This document shows positions 1 to 7,893 of a stretch of DNA of 64,000 nt, in pieces; position 1 is the first letter of the stretch, and every line of letters begins with the position of its first letter. The stretch is from Paenibacillus sp. EZ-K15 (GTDB taxonomy: Bacteria > Bacillota > Bacilli > Paenibacillales > Paenibacillaceae): positions 164,033 to 228,032 of the forward strand of contig NZ_PDHM01000010.1 of the NCBI RefSeq assembly GCF_002573715.1, given 5' to 3'. Position numbers and translations under genes: made by a program. The notes under the pieces were generated by a model. It ran no database searches. It was not told where the DNA came from and saw nothing but the letters and a program-made list of their open reading frames with translations.

Positions 1-257
1 AGCTCCGCAGCGTTATATAATTCCCCGTTATATACAATGGCATAGACTTCCTCTTCCTGATGAATGATCATCGGCTGAGCGCCATTTTCGGGGTCGATCA
101 CGCTGAGTCTTCGGTGACCGAATGCGCACGGGTTGGAAATCCAAGTGCCGGATCCGTCAGGTCCGCGGTGAGCCAAACTTTCTGTCATTTTTACCAGCAG
201 CTGCGAATCCTGCGTCAAATCGCCGCTCCATTGTATAAAACCGGTTATTCCGCACAT
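1..257 (-). CDS. Asparagine synthase (glutamine-hydrolysing), N-terminal part, cut by window edge
   Basis: Reading the minus strand from the ATG at 257-255 gives 85 codons that run off the left edge. The product starts MCGITGFIQW, so after Met removal Cys2 is the nucleophile of a class II (Ntn-type) glutamine amidotransferase. It continues with the family motifs LAHRGPDG (about residues 29-36), GHRRLSVID and YNGELYN, which form the glutamine pocket. The enzyme makes asparagine from aspartate, glutamine and ATP. The C-terminal synthetase domain lies outside the window, so AsnB and AsnO subtypes cannot be separated. A GAGAGG ribosome site precedes the ATG. The open frame on the opposite strand is a shadow. 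Confidence 0.93.
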   Translation of the reverse strand, partial: MCGITGFIQWSGDLTQDSQLLVKMTESLAHRGPDGSGTWISNPCAFGHRRLSVIDPENGAQPMIIHQEEEVYAIVYNGELYNAAE

Positions 258-420
258 GACGGTTCATCCTCTCTTTGTCTTTGTCATACGCTGTCCCATC
301 TTTTTAATCCTACGTCGCCAAAGTGATACAGATATATGCCGAAGGAAGGCATAAAATGTCTGTCCTTTTACGAAAACTAAGAAAGAGGACGAATATTCAA
401 AGAGAAGGAGAGATGCGTCC

Positions 421-735
421 ATGAATAAGTCGACCTACTACGTTTCCGTACAGAGCCGCTCTGTGTTGACCGAACAGGGAGCGAGCGCTTATGAATGGGA
501 GATCGAAGCAACGCCGGAAGAGGCGGATCAAGTTCGGATTGAGCTGGACATGATGCAGGAGAAGGACGAAGAAGCGATGGGATACATGTTTCCTTGGGCG
601 GATACGCCGCAACAAAGCACCAATGCCCTGTTTCAATCCTCCCTGGACAAGGTGTATCGAACCATTTATCAATTGGGTACACCGGCCACGCGCCAGCAAA
701 TGGAAGAGCTGCGATTGCTCTCGGATTTGACATGA
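421..735 (+). CDS. Small protein of unknown function (104 aa)
   Basis: The ATG follows an AGAAGGAGAG ribosome site at suitable spacing. The product has no signal peptide or membrane segment. It is acidic in its middle (EEADQVRIELDMMQEKDEE) and looks like a soluble helical protein with a short N-terminal beta stretch. I recognise no catalytic motif. The next gene, also of unknown function, follows about 50 bp downstream on the same strand, and the two end at one terminator, so they are probably co-transcribed. Only the coding status is well supported. Confidence 0.75.
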   Translation: MNKSTYYVSVQSRSVLTEQGASAYEWEIEATPEEADQVRIELDMMQEKDEEAMGYMFPWADTPQQSTNALFQSSLDKVYRTIYQLGTPATRQQMEELRLLSDLT

Positions 736-784
736 CAATAATAAGGATTGTGCAGTCCCTGCACATCTTGATGAAGGAGAATGT

Positions 785-1153
785 ATGATGTATGCAATCA
801 GAGATGCAAAAATCCGCCGCATTACGGAAGTAAACGGCGCCCCTTGCGCTGAGGTTGAGGTCTATCCAGCAGTGGAAGGAGAAAGTGCATTGCTGGCTTA
901 TCTGACGCCATCTTCCCCGCTAGGAGGCTATGAGCTGGTGAAAATCGTCCGCAGCAACGCCAGCACGGATGTGGATTGGTTCGACAACAGCATGCATGAT
1001 GCATTTGTTGATGCCACGGACGAAGCGTTCGAGAACGACGTTCAATCCACCGCGGAGGAAGACCGGGATGCCTTCAAGCAGCAGCTGCTTTCTACAGGCC
1101 AGCTATATGAGCAGCTGAATCATAGGCTCAGTGAAGGACCTCGATATTTCTAG
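785..1153 (+). CDS. Small acidic protein of unknown function (122 aa)
   Basis: Two adjacent ATG codons (785, 788) follow GAAGGAGA, so the exact start is uncertain by one codon. The product is soluble and acidic, without recognised motifs. It lies directly downstream of another unknown gene, with a strong intrinsic terminator 16 bp after the stop. The tandem layout suggests a two-gene transcription unit starting upstream of 421. No function can be assigned. Confidence 0.75.
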   Translation: MMYAIRDAKIRRITEVNGAPCAEVEVYPAVEGESALLAYLTPSSPLGGYELVKIVRSNASTDVDWFDNSMHDAFVDATDEAFENDVQSTAEEDRDAFKQQLLSTGQLYEQLNHRLSEGPRYF

Positions 1154-1168
1154 AGCCTTGAAGAATGA

Positions 1169-1204
1169 AGAGATCTGTCCGGCACCATGGGCAGATCTCT
1201 TTTT
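1169..1204 (+). terminator. Intrinsic terminator after the two small genes
   Basis: AGAGATCTG (1169-1177) pairs perfectly with CAGATCTCT (1192-1200), followed by a short T run. It closes the unit 421-1153. Confidence 0.85.
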
Positions 1205-1477
1205 GTATACGCAGGATGCAATTTGGGCGACAGTGGCCTCGTGGGTTCGCGCAATATCTCGAAGCAACTTCGAGAATAGGGTATACCTGACCGCAAAGGC
1301 CTGAAGATGGGCTCCAAGCACGGTCGTTAACGGAAAGAATGAAGCACTGGATTCGGCACCACGAATAGTGAAAGGCACCACAATGGTGCCACTGCGTTTT
1401 TGTGGCATCCGAGCGCTGGGCTGTGAAGTGCAGTGGGACGGCAATGAATGTACTGATTTACAACAAAATAACACAAG
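1205..1477. other. Gene-poor spacer with two small palindromes
   Basis: No convincing gene. A minus-strand open frame crosses it and runs into the end of the preceding gene, but it lacks a ribosome site. Two inverted repeats are visible: TCTCGAAG/CTTCGAGA at 1257-1275 and GGCACCA/TGGTGCC at 1374-1390. The second is followed within a few bases by a T5 run and resembles a weak terminator. Confidence 0.5.
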
Positions 1478-1509
1478 AAGGACCATGCGGTTAAGCGCAT
1501 GGTCCTTTT
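1478..1509. terminator. Hairpin terminator, probably for the DUF4870 gene
   Basis: A 12-bp perfect stem (AAGGACCATGCG at 1478-1489 with CGCATGGTCCTT at 1496-1507) and a 6-nt loop lies 15 bp past the stop of the minus-strand gene. T-rich flanks are weak on both strands, so it may work in either direction. Confidence 0.7.
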
Positions 1510-1524
1510 AGAATAAGATGCTCA

Positions 1525-1818
1525 TTAAGCATACTCCCTCAGCACTTGAATGCCCATGATCACGTTATAAACAAAAGCCCCGAAGTAGAGAATGCCGAAC
1601 AGGATGAGGTATCCAATGATGGAACCGAAGGACCCTGAGGTAACGGCCATGTAAATCAGCGGTATCGCTGCTATGACGGGAAATACGTGCGAGAACAGGG
1701 CGCGACGGGCGTGCTTGGCAACATAGGCGTCCGGGGAGAAAATCCATACGAGGAGAGGAAGGAGGAAGGGGGCAAAGAAGATGCTGAAATACGATAAAGA
1801 GGATAAAAGCTGTCTCAT
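1525..1818 (-). CDS. DUF4870-type small membrane protein (97 aa)
   Basis: The product has three hydrophobic segments (about residues 8-28, 45-62 and 64-92). The family-like stretch AYVAKHARRALFSHVF falls between the first two, similar to the conserved Y..KHA..AL pattern of DUF4870 proteins, which are small multi-pass membrane proteins of unknown role. The start ATG is preceded by AGGAGCG at good spacing. It is a single gene transcribed towards the palindromic terminator at 1478-1509. Assignment rests on hydrophobic pattern and that one motif. Confidence 0.75.
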   Translation of the reverse strand: MRQLLSSLSYFSIFFAPFLLPLLVWIFSPDAYVAKHARRALFSHVFPVIAAIPLIYMAVTSGSFGSIIGYLILFGILYFGAFVYNVIMGIQVLREYA

Positions 1819-1977
1819 GATATCACGCTCCTGAAGTCATTTTCATGATATACATATTACCCAGTAAGCCCGCTCCTGATTCGGTTCTGAACCATTCCGA
1901 AAAAAAGTTCTTTGAAAAATACAAAAGATGCGATATAATATACTTCGTTACTGTTTAAAAGATTTTCATACATATAT

Positions 1978-2036
<59 letters not shown>

Positions 2037-2051
<15 letters not shown>

Positions 2052-2330
2052 TAAAAAAGCACCGCCCTTCAGGGCGGTGCTTTTGCGTCCATGGGGATGA
2101 GGACCCATAATTGGGTTCGTCGGAGCATAAGCTTCGTAAGGATTACATCGCAGTCGGCCTGGAAGGCCGTATCCCGACTGGGACAAGAACGTCCCGTGAG
2201 GATGAGAACCCCATTTGGGGTACGCCTGCGCATAAGCTTCGGAGGGCCACTTCGCAGTCGGCCGAAGGCCGTATCCCGACTGGGACAAGAACGTCCCGTG
2301 AGGATGAGAACCCCGAATGGGGTACGCCTG
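2037..2330 (+). repeat. Left array of tRNA-tail hairpin modules (A, B, partial C)
   Basis: Three tandem modules start at 2037, 2171 and 2273. Each opens with a copy of the tRNA-Arg 3' end: ATCCCTTCTGGGAC in the tRNA itself, ATCCCGACTGGGAC in the next two. The module then carries hairpins in fixed order: GGGAC paired with a downstream GTCC(C), an ACCC...GGGT stem, a GCATAAGC-type stem, and a CGGCC...GGCCG stem. Module A also contains the tRNA terminator; B lacks it (102 bp period) but keeps the flanking GGGAC/GTCCC pair. Module C stops at about 2330, where a GNAT gene relic begins. Open frames across this region are low-complexity shadows. The same modules occur inverted at 8135-8434. Confidence 0.85.
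2055..2084 (+). terminator. Terminator of left tRNA-Arg
   Basis: GCACCGCCC (2059-2067), loop TTCA, GGGCGGTGC (2072-2080), then TTTT; A-rich upstream bases extend the stem. It starts four bases after the tRNA. Confidence 0.92.
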
Positions 2331-2470
2331 ATTCGCGCTTGGAAACAGGCGAGCTGTAGAAGGAATCCGTTCATTTTTATAAGAAGCTGGGGTATGCCCA
2401 GATTGAACCGTTTGGTGAATACATGGGAAGCGAATATAGTTTATGTTTTGAGAAGTGTCTGACATCCTAG
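2330..2470 (+). pseudogene. C-terminal relic of a GNAT acetyltransferase
   Basis: The frame beginning DSRLETGEL reads into a TAG (2357-2359) and then continues for 36 codons to a second TAG (2468-2470). The later part reads KESVHFYKKLGYAQIEPFGEY and ends CFEKCLTS. LETG, then FYKKLGY, then I.PFG.Y, then CFEK is the typical C-terminal end of GNAT N-acetyltransferases. The N-terminal three quarters, including the acetyl-CoA loop, are missing and repeat module C stands in their place. One substitution (a sense codon to TAG) would account for the internal stop. A non-functional remnant, probably cut by the repeat array or by a deletion. Confidence 0.8.
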
Positions 2471-2531
2471 CGGTTTCGTCTTATAATAGAAGAAAAAGTA
2501 TTTTACGAACCATATCGAGGAGGCATCGAGC

Positions 2532-2972
2532 ATGCAGCTTACTAAAATATCACAAAATACCGCCATTTTATTGGAGCATGCCAGAAAATCGGGGCTGACT
2601 TCCTCCGAACTGCTGGAGGCTGTGCGCTCTGGCGAGGTAGAAAGATTCCAAGTCGCGAACAATGGTCATTTTCACTACGAGGAACTGTTCTCTTATGCCG
2701 GAGAGCATGGGGAAGATTTGGAGAAGGCCGTTAGCGAGGGATACAAAATTACGTTTAACACCCGCAACGGGTTGAAAATCTGGCTGGAGGAAGCCTTTCG
2801 CATCAGCTCGGAATCCGATTTTAGTGTAGGTGAAGGCATTATTGAAGGGCTGAAGCTCCAGGAGGAACAGGTCGCACGCTTGAAGGAAGCGCTGGCTGTC
2901 AACTGGACCCTCCAGGAAGAGCCAGCTGCAGCTGGTGTCCAGGTCAGACTGACCGTCAGAGGATTGCAATAA
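2532..2972 (+). CDS. Protein of unknown function with N-terminal helical region (146 aa)
   Basis: The ATG follows CGAGGAGG, an excellent ribosome site. The product is soluble and mildly acidic. Residues 20-60 (SSELLEAVRSGEVERFQ) look like a small helical fold, and a coiled-coil-like stretch (LKLQEEQVARLKEALAVN) lies near residues 107-124. No domain is recognised. It is transcribed alone, towards a terminator shared by position with the convergent argS gene. Confidence 0.72.
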   Translation: MQLTKISQNTAILLEHARKSGLTSSELLEAVRSGEVERFQVANNGHFHYEELFSYAGEHGEDLEKAVSEGYKITFNTRNGLKIWLEEAFRISSESDFSVGEGIIEGLKLQEEQVARLKEALAVNWTLQEEPAAAGVQVRLTVRGLQ

Positions 2973-2982
2973 TATATATGAT

Positions 2983-3025
2983 AGCCACCGTACTTATTCA
3001 ACAAGAATAGTACGGTGGCTTTTTT
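2983..3025 (+). terminator. Terminator between convergent genes
   Basis: A 12-bp perfect stem, AGCCACCGTACT (2983-2994) with AGTACGGTGGCT (3009-3020), followed by TTTTTT on the plus strand. The minus-strand flank has only an AT-rich tail, so termination of argS here is possible but weaker. Confidence 0.88.
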
Positions 3026-3063
3026 AAATACAGCATGATTCGTTAATCTCTTTCAGAGGGAGT

Positions 3064-4926
3064 TTACATCCGGCTTGGCGTGGGCAGTCCCAGCACCTCC
3101 AGCGCTTCGCCAAGGTTGTTCTTGAATAAGGCAGTGAGCCATACACGGAACTGGAGCACTTCATCCGCCGATTTTAGAATAGGGCATGCCGAATAAAAAT
3201 TGTTGAACAAGGAGCACAGCTCATAAGTAAAGTTGCAGATGGCGCTTGGGGATAGATCCCGTCCGGCGGCGTATAGGGTATCATGCCAGGTGCTGATATG
3301 GCGAAGCAGCGCATGCTCCGCTTTTTCCATAGCAGGGAACCGGGCAGGCACAGACGGCGTAACACCGGCTTCTTGAGCTTTATTGAGCACGCTGAGTGCA
3401 CGCGCGTAGGAGTAGAGCAGGTATACCCCCGTATTTCCTGATATTTCAGTGGCCTGCTTCAGATCGAACACCACCTCGGTTTGCAGTGCAAAGCGAAGCA
3501 GATAGTAACGGATGGAGGCGGCTGCGATCGTATGACTGGACAAACCGTTTTTATCGGAACGGGTATCTTCGATGACCTTGGCTACTTGGTGGATAAGCTC
3601 GGTGATTTTAATTCCGATTCCCTGACGTCCGGACATCGCATAGGACGCTTTCCCGTCTGAAGTATCGATTCCGAGGTCCGCAGCCGCAGAAGGGCTTAAC
3701 GAAACAACGCCGTAGCTGACATGACGGAGCTTGTCGGCCTCTTTATGGAAGCCCAAGCTTTCTAGTGCCTGCTTCACCATCGCTTGCGGGTACTGCTGCC
3801 TGTAATCAATGACGTTGATGACCATGTCTGCTTTGCCGAAAGAGAGCTGCTCGCCATGGGTACTCGTCGTCCAAACCTCATCCGTGAATTTTTTGTATAC
3901 AAAATCGTTGGAGAGCACACCGTATTTCCACAAGTGGTAGGCGATGTCTTTGGCCGTGTAAGTCAGTATGCCATTGGAGCGCACGAGCACTTTATCCATA
4001 CTGTGGTCTGACTCCGGATCGTCCACGGCTTCCGTTCCTGTTTGCTTGAGCACCCAGCAGCCTGCAAGCTTACCCTCGGTTTCCTGATGGAAGAGCTGCG
4101 TATTCTTCAACAGCTCGAAAGCGGATGACCAAAATCCCTCTCTGACAATGCTGCTCTCCCATACAAGCAGATCATAGTCAATGCCGAACTGCTTCATTTC
4201 TTCAAGATGCTCTTTGACGATTCTCTCGGCAACGAGCAGTCCGATCCAGGATAAATTCTGGTTGCCCTCTTCCAGTGCGTGCAGAACCTCAGTCCGATGC
4301 TGAACCAGTCCAGGCTCCCTTTCATAGGCTTTATTGGTACTTGAGTACACGTCCCAGCAGTAATCGCCGAACCGGGCATGTTCCTTCGATAGCGGCGTGT
4401 GGAGCATTCCAACTACCGTATCTGCCAGTTGATTGCCAAGGTCGTCGATATAATTATGAACCTCTACCTCGTAACCAAGCCTCCTCATCAGCCTGACCAG
4501 CGTATCTCCGATACAGGAGTTTCTAAGATGGCCGATATGGGCGGATTTGTTCGGATTAATGGAAGTGTGCTCAATGACAATCTTCTCGTTAGTTGCCGGA
4601 GGCAGTTCAAAGTGATGCCCGGCCCAATATTCCCAATCGATACGCAGATTCATAAAGCCTGGGGTAACAATCTCCGTGGAATAGACCAGCTGTTTGTACG
4701 ACGCGTCCTGCTCAAGCTCGGCTTGAATCAGCTCGGCAATGTGCATCGGAGCCTTACGAAGCAGCTTCGCAAGCTGCATCGCAATGTTGGTGGCATAATC
4801 CCCATGCTCCATGCTGGCAGGCTGCTCAATCCGGATTGGAGTGGAATCCGGCAGTTTGGAGCCCAAAGTTTCACACACCTGGTTTACAGCTTGTTGAAGG
4901 CTTGAAGTAATCAAATGACTTAGCAA
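3064..4926 (-). CDS. argS: Arginyl-tRNA synthetase, divergent class I type
   Basis: The 620-residue product charges tRNA-Arg. An ArgS-specific N-terminal domain (about 1-100, with EHGDYATNIAMQLAK) precedes a Rossmann catalytic domain with the HIGH signature as HIGH at 130-133 (NPNKSAHIGHLRN). A helical DALR anticodon domain is at the C-terminus. A degenerate KMSKS position is seen as MSGRQG. It is longer than the roughly 556-residue Bacillus enzyme, and its INPNKSAHIGHLRN motif differs from the usual Bacillus form, so it may be a second, acquired ArgS; a search is needed to show that. It lies behind a T-box leader with an Arg specifier and between two tRNA-Arg genes. Starvation for charged tRNA-Arg should raise its expression. 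Confidence 0.95.
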   Translation of the reverse strand: MLSHLITSSLQQAVNQVCETLGSKLPDSTPIRIEQPASMEHGDYATNIAMQLAKLLRKAPMHIAELIQAELEQDASYKQLVYSTEIVTPGFMNLRIDWEYWAGHHFELPPATNEKIVIEHTSINPNKSAHIGHLRNSCIGDTLVRLMRRLGYEVEVHNYIDDLGNQLADTVVGMLHTPLSKEHARFGDYCWDVYSSTNKAYEREPGLVQHRTEVLHALEEGNQNLSWIGLLVAERIVKEHLEEMKQFGIDYDLLVWESSIVREGFWSSAFELLKNTQLFHQETEGKLAGCWVLKQTGTEAVDDPESDHSMDKVLVRSNGILTYTAKDIAYHLWKYGVLSNDFVYKKFTDEVWTTSTHGEQLSFGKADMVINVIDYRQQYPQAMVKQALESLGFHKEADKLRHVSYGVVSLSPSAAADLGIDTSDGKASYAMSGRQGIGIKITELIHQVAKVIEDTRSDKNGLSSHTIAAASIRYYLLRFALQTEVVFDLKQATEISGNTGVYLLYSYARALSVLNKAQEAGVTPSVPARFPAMEKAEHALLRHISTWHDTLYAAGRDLSPSAICNFTYELCSLFNNFYSACPILKSADEVLQFRVWLTALFKNNLGEALEVLGLPTPSRM

Positions 4927-4965
4927 ATTAAATCCCCCTTTTTGAAAAAAAACATGTCAGAAAAA

Positions 4966-5220
4966 TCAAAAAAGCCCTCATCTCCTAAAGAGACGAGGAC
5001 TTGTGCTCGCGGTACCACTCTTGTTGTTAAACCGAAGGGTTTAACCACCTTTATACGATAACGGTGTAAGCCGGGGCTTCCTACAGTATTTCACTTCGGA
5101 AGACCATCTCCTGGGTCCGCTTCACGGCCGACTTTGTACCGGTTTCCACCCTCCCGGCTCGCTTGGACTAAAGTCAAGTGCAGTTACTCTCCCAATCAAC
5201 GAAAATCACATGTTCAAGTT
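4966..5220 (-). promoter_or_regulatory. T-box riboswitch (Arg, CGG specifier) before argS
   Basis: Read on the minus strand, the leader has an AGTA element (GAGAGTAAC), the Stem I tip GAGCCGGGAGGGTGGAAACC, and on the 3' side GTGAAG-CGG-ACCC. The codon CGG (5117-5119) sits in the specifier position and matches arginine. The T-box core GAGTGGTACCGCGAG is at 5020-5006. A terminator follows: AAGTCCTCGTCTC pairs with GGAGATGAGGGCTT, then T6 (4966-5002). Uncharged tRNA-Arg binding should switch to the antiterminator and allow argS transcription. Confidence 0.93.
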
Positions 5221-5226
5221 TTTCAT

Positions 5227-5255
5227 ATTATTAACCATTCTATTTAGAAAATCAA
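5227..5255 (-). promoter_or_regulatory. Probable sigma-A promoter of the argS leader
   Basis: On the minus strand TTGATT (5255-5250), a 17-bp spacer and AATAAT (5232-5227). The -35 lies about 11 bp past the stop of the upstream methyltransferase gene, so argS can have its own transcript. Confidence 0.5.
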
Positions 5256-5266
5256 CCCTAAAATGA

Positions 5267-6031
5267 CTAAACCTTCTCTGCAAAGACACGCAGGCGCCTG
5301 TAATCTCCATAAAACGCATCCTCATGCCAGAGTGTCGCTTGGGCAGCTTGGCTGATGCGGGCAATGGCTTGGTCCTTCTCTTCAGCCGAGAATCCAGTGA
5401 AGAAACGATCGCCAAAATGCAGCAGCCAATATTTCACGCCGTCCTTGCCTTCAGGCAGCTTCGTGGGCCGGTCGAAGTGATGGGCGATATGCACCCGGAA
5501 CCCTTGGAATTCAAGCAAGGTGGTATACTGGCCAAGACTTGGAAAATACCACGGATTTCGGGTGTCGGCATCAATTCCATAATGATCGGCGAACACCGTT
5601 TTCAAGGCTTGGTAAATTCCGTCGATATTTCCCTTGCCTCCAAACTCCGCGACGAATCGACCACCGGGCTTGAGTGCGCCATAGACGGAGCGTACTACAC
5701 CAGCAGCATCCTTCATCCAGTGTAGGGCGGCATTCGAGAAGACGGCATCATACGGCGTTTCGGTTTCGAAGTTCTGTCCGTCTCCGGTTATAAACATCAG
5801 TTCAGGATATTTGCTTTTGGCGCGCTCCATCATCTCGGCCGAATCATCCATGCCGATTACATGAGCACCCGAAGCGGATATTTCATAAGCCAAATCACCG
5901 GTTCCGCAGCCGAGATCAAGAATCCGTTCTCCGGGTTGAGGCGCAAGAAGTTCTGCCACTCCTTTTCCATAAGCCGAGACAAACGATAACTGCCGATCAT
6001 AATCGTAAGCTTTCCATACTTGCTTTGACAT
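5267..6031 (-). CDS. SAM-dependent methyltransferase, trans-aconitate methyltransferase-like
   Basis: A 254-residue class I methyltransferase. Motif I is ILDLGCGTGD (about 37-46), followed by the acidic loop VIGMDDSAEMME (about 58-69), motif FITGDGQNFE, and FSNAALHWM (motif IV region). NAALHWM and the C-terminal WLLHFGDRFF region resemble trans-aconitate 2-methyltransferases, but the substrate cannot be fixed. The ATG follows GAAGGAGTG. It lies upstream of the argS leader on the same strand with no clear terminator between them, so some readthrough into the T-box is possible. Confidence 0.88.
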   Translation of the reverse strand: MSKQVWKAYDYDRQLSFVSAYGKGVAELLAPQPGERILDLGCGTGDLAYEISASGAHVIGMDDSAEMMERAKSKYPELMFITGDGQNFETETPYDAVFSNAALHWMKDAAGVVRSVYGALKPGGRFVAEFGGKGNIDGIYQALKTVFADHYGIDADTRNPWYFPSLGQYTTLLEFQGFRVHIAHHFDRPTKLPEGKDGVKYWLLHFGDRFFTGFSAEEKDQAIARISQAAQATLWHEDAFYGDYRRLRVFAEKV

Positions 6032-6140
6032 AACAACACTCCTTCACCCATGAATTATCCTCATTGTGACATGGTTAGCTTATAATTGGAAATATATAAA
6101 TGAAATAATATTGATAGGTTTTAGCAATAAGCGGGCGAAT

Positions 6141-6164
6141 AAAAAGCCGCTGAGCAGCGGTTTT
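6141..6164 (-). terminator. Terminator of the EamA-type gene
   Basis: On the minus strand AAACCGCTGCTCAGCGGC can form a short CCGCT/AGCGG stem followed by TTTTTATT, ten bases past the stop at 6175. Confidence 0.7.
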
Positions 6165-6174
6165 ATGTAGAACA

Positions 6175-6603
6175 TTATTTAACGGCAACAAGAAGAGCGC
6201 CAACGGCAATAAGTGCAACGCCGGCTGCGTTAATCCAGGATATTTTTTCTCCAAGAAAGACAAAGGCCAGAATGACCGCGATGACAACGCTTAATTTATC
6301 GATAGGTCCGACCTGCGATACTTTGCCGTATTTGAGCGCGAGAAAATAAAACAGCCAGGACAATGCACCCGCAATGCCGCTGAGCACAATGAAGCTTAAT
6401 GCTTTCTTCTGAACCAGAATGTCACCGAGTTCCGAGAATTTGCCCTGAACCCCCACGACCCCGAGCAGAAACAGTGCCATGATGACAGAGCGAATGGCCG
6501 TTGCTGAATTGGCATCGATGTTTTGCAGGCCTATTTTTCCGAAAATAGCGATAAGTGCCGCCGTGGCCGCCGACAGCAATGCGTATACAAGCCATAATGG
6601 CAA
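6175..6603 (-). CDS. EamA/DMT superfamily half-size transporter (142 aa)
   Basis: Translation from TTG at 6603 gives MPLWLVYALLSAATAALIAI. A GGAAGGAG ribosome site sits at ideal spacing before this TTG, so longer upstream starts in the same frame are less likely. The protein has five hydrophobic segments and the EamA-like ending WINAAGVALIAVGALL. It is one repeat of the usual ten-helix drug/metabolite exporter, so it should act as a dimer or oligomer in the membrane. Substrate unknown. It is divergent from the GNAT gene at 6738. Confidence 0.85.
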   Translation of the reverse strand: MPLWLVYALLSAATAALIAIFGKIGLQNIDANSATAIRSVIMALFLLGVVGVQGKFSELGDILVQKKALSFIVLSGIAGALSWLFYFLALKYGKVSQVGPIDKLSVVIAVILAFVFLGEKISWINAAGVALIAVGALLVAVK

Positions 6604-6737
6604 TGCTGATCTCTCCTTCCTGACTAAGATAAAGTCTCTGATTAATGTACCGGATTCCTTTATAATAGTATAGAGCAATTTTACCGATATCATGAATTTC
6701 TATGAGATCGAACAATTTGAAAGGGAATGGATGAAAA

Positions 6738-7181
6738 ATGACGTTTCATATAGCGCCTTACGCAGAAGAGTATCATGATCAGTTGGTGGAACTGTGGCAT
6801 CGTGCCGTATCCCAAACCCACGATTTCCTGACGGAGGAAGACATCCGGTTTTATTATGACATGATCAAAAACGGAGCGCTGAGAGCCGTGGAGATCTGGG
6901 TGTGCTTGAATACGGAACAGGAACCGATTGGATTTATGGGGCTGGATGGCTCCAAAATTGAAATGCTGTTCGTGGATCCCCTCCATCACGGCCAGGGTAC
7001 GGGAACGAAACTGATCCGGCATGCCGAACAGCTGAAGGGGCGGAGGCTGCAAGTCGATGTGAATGAACAGAACCCCAAGGCCTATGGCTTTTATAAAAAA
7101 TACGGCTTCGTGCAAATCGGCTGCTCCGAGTTGGACGGCTCCGGGAAGCCATTTCCGCTTATTCACATGGAGCTGCAGTAA
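6738..7181 (+). CDS. GNAT family N-acetyltransferase (YjaB-like)
   Basis: The 147-residue product has the GNAT core: IEMLFVDPLHHGQGTGTKLI (about 74-93), with the Q/RxxGxG/A acetyl-CoA loop as QGTGTK, then LQVDVNEQNPKAYGFYKKYGF (about 104-124). LDVNE.N..A..FYKK.GF is typical of the E. coli YjaB group. It transfers acetyl from acetyl-CoA to an unidentified amine. The start follows AAAGGGAATGG; spacing is acceptable. It is a single gene followed by a terminator, and is unrelated in position to the GNAT relic at 2330. Confidence 0.9.
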   Translation: MTFHIAPYAEEYHDQLVELWHRAVSQTHDFLTEEDIRFYYDMIKNGALRAVEIWVCLNTEQEPIGFMGLDGSKIEMLFVDPLHHGQGTGTKLIRHAEQLKGRRLQVDVNEQNPKAYGFYKKYGFVQIGCSELDGSGKPFPLIHMELQ

Positions 7182-7234
7182 TGTCATGGATCAGCGCAGC
7201 TAGCCCAGCGAAAATCGCATAACATTCTCAGAAG

Positions 7235-7268
7235 AAAACTCCGCGAGATCATTCGCAGGAGTTTTTTT
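7235..7268 (+). terminator. Terminator downstream of the GNAT gene
   Basis: AAACTCC-GCGA and TCGC-AGGAGTTT form a nearly continuous stem, followed by TTTTTTTC. Confidence 0.85.
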
Positions 7269-7580
7269 CGTGGGAAGCGGGACGCCAACCCGGCGCCGGC
7301 CGCGGTAGCGGCAGACGGCCACTTTCTTCGTTGAAAGAACTTCGATAGACGTTATATCTTAACTAATCTGATAAAAAAGTGGGGGAGCAGCCAACTGGAG
7401 AAGTCTAAGCTGAGGAGTCAATGAAGTTTTTCCGAGTAACTTGTCGTTGCGCTATTCTTGGCGCTCCTATCAGAAAAGGGTATCGGTCGGGCTGGAGCAT
7501 CATCTGAAGAATCGCTACAGCAGGTGCTGGATCTGATCGAGGACACGTAATATCTTGTATATAGTGAATCCCGATAGAGT
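7269..7580. other. Non-coding decayed stretch
   Basis: No intact gene. Short coding-like fragments occur in shifting frames, for example RYSWRSYQKRVSVGLEHHLKN and, one frame over, SSEESLQQVLDLIEDT before a stop at about 7550. This looks like a gene degraded by frameshifts, but I cannot name the family. Confidence 0.4.
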
Positions 7581-7745
7581 GAATCTCACCGCTGGTTTGT
7601 GACCAAACGGGATTACCATACGGTGCCGGGGGAAATCGGACGCAGTTAAGAGCATGAAGAGCGCCTTACCCAACTGTGGTCCAAGCATGTCGGCCCGGAC
7701 GAATTTGGTTTACCTATACCCCCGATGGAAGGAAAATACTTCTGA
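7581..7745 (+). pseudogene. Relic of an unidentified gene
   Basis: One frame reads ESHRWFVTKRDYHTVPGEIG, an internal TAA (7647-7649), then EHEERLTQLWSKHVGPDEFG and on to a TGA at 7743-7745. Amino-acid composition is protein-like on both sides of the stop, and there is no start codon or ribosome site. I read this as the end of a broken gene. The family is not recognised. Confidence 0.5.
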
Positions 7746-7893
7746 CCGTCGCACACTAGGCAACCTCTGCGAGCGAGAGCGTTGTCTTCTATTTTCGTGA
7801 AGAAATCCGAGCGGGGGAGTGCTTGGCGGTAGTAAAGTATTGTTTGCAGCAGGTGTATAGGTGTAGAGAGTTGTGCGGTCGCGTTGCGTTGCC

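Noticed and set aside
60..326. Plus-strand open frame of 88 codons at the left edge
   Set aside because: It is antisense to a clear asparagine synthase N-terminus and lacks a ribosome site.
1103..1486. Minus-strand open frame of 127 codons
   Set aside because: No ribosome site, overlaps the end of the gene at 785-1153 and a terminator; composition not convincing.
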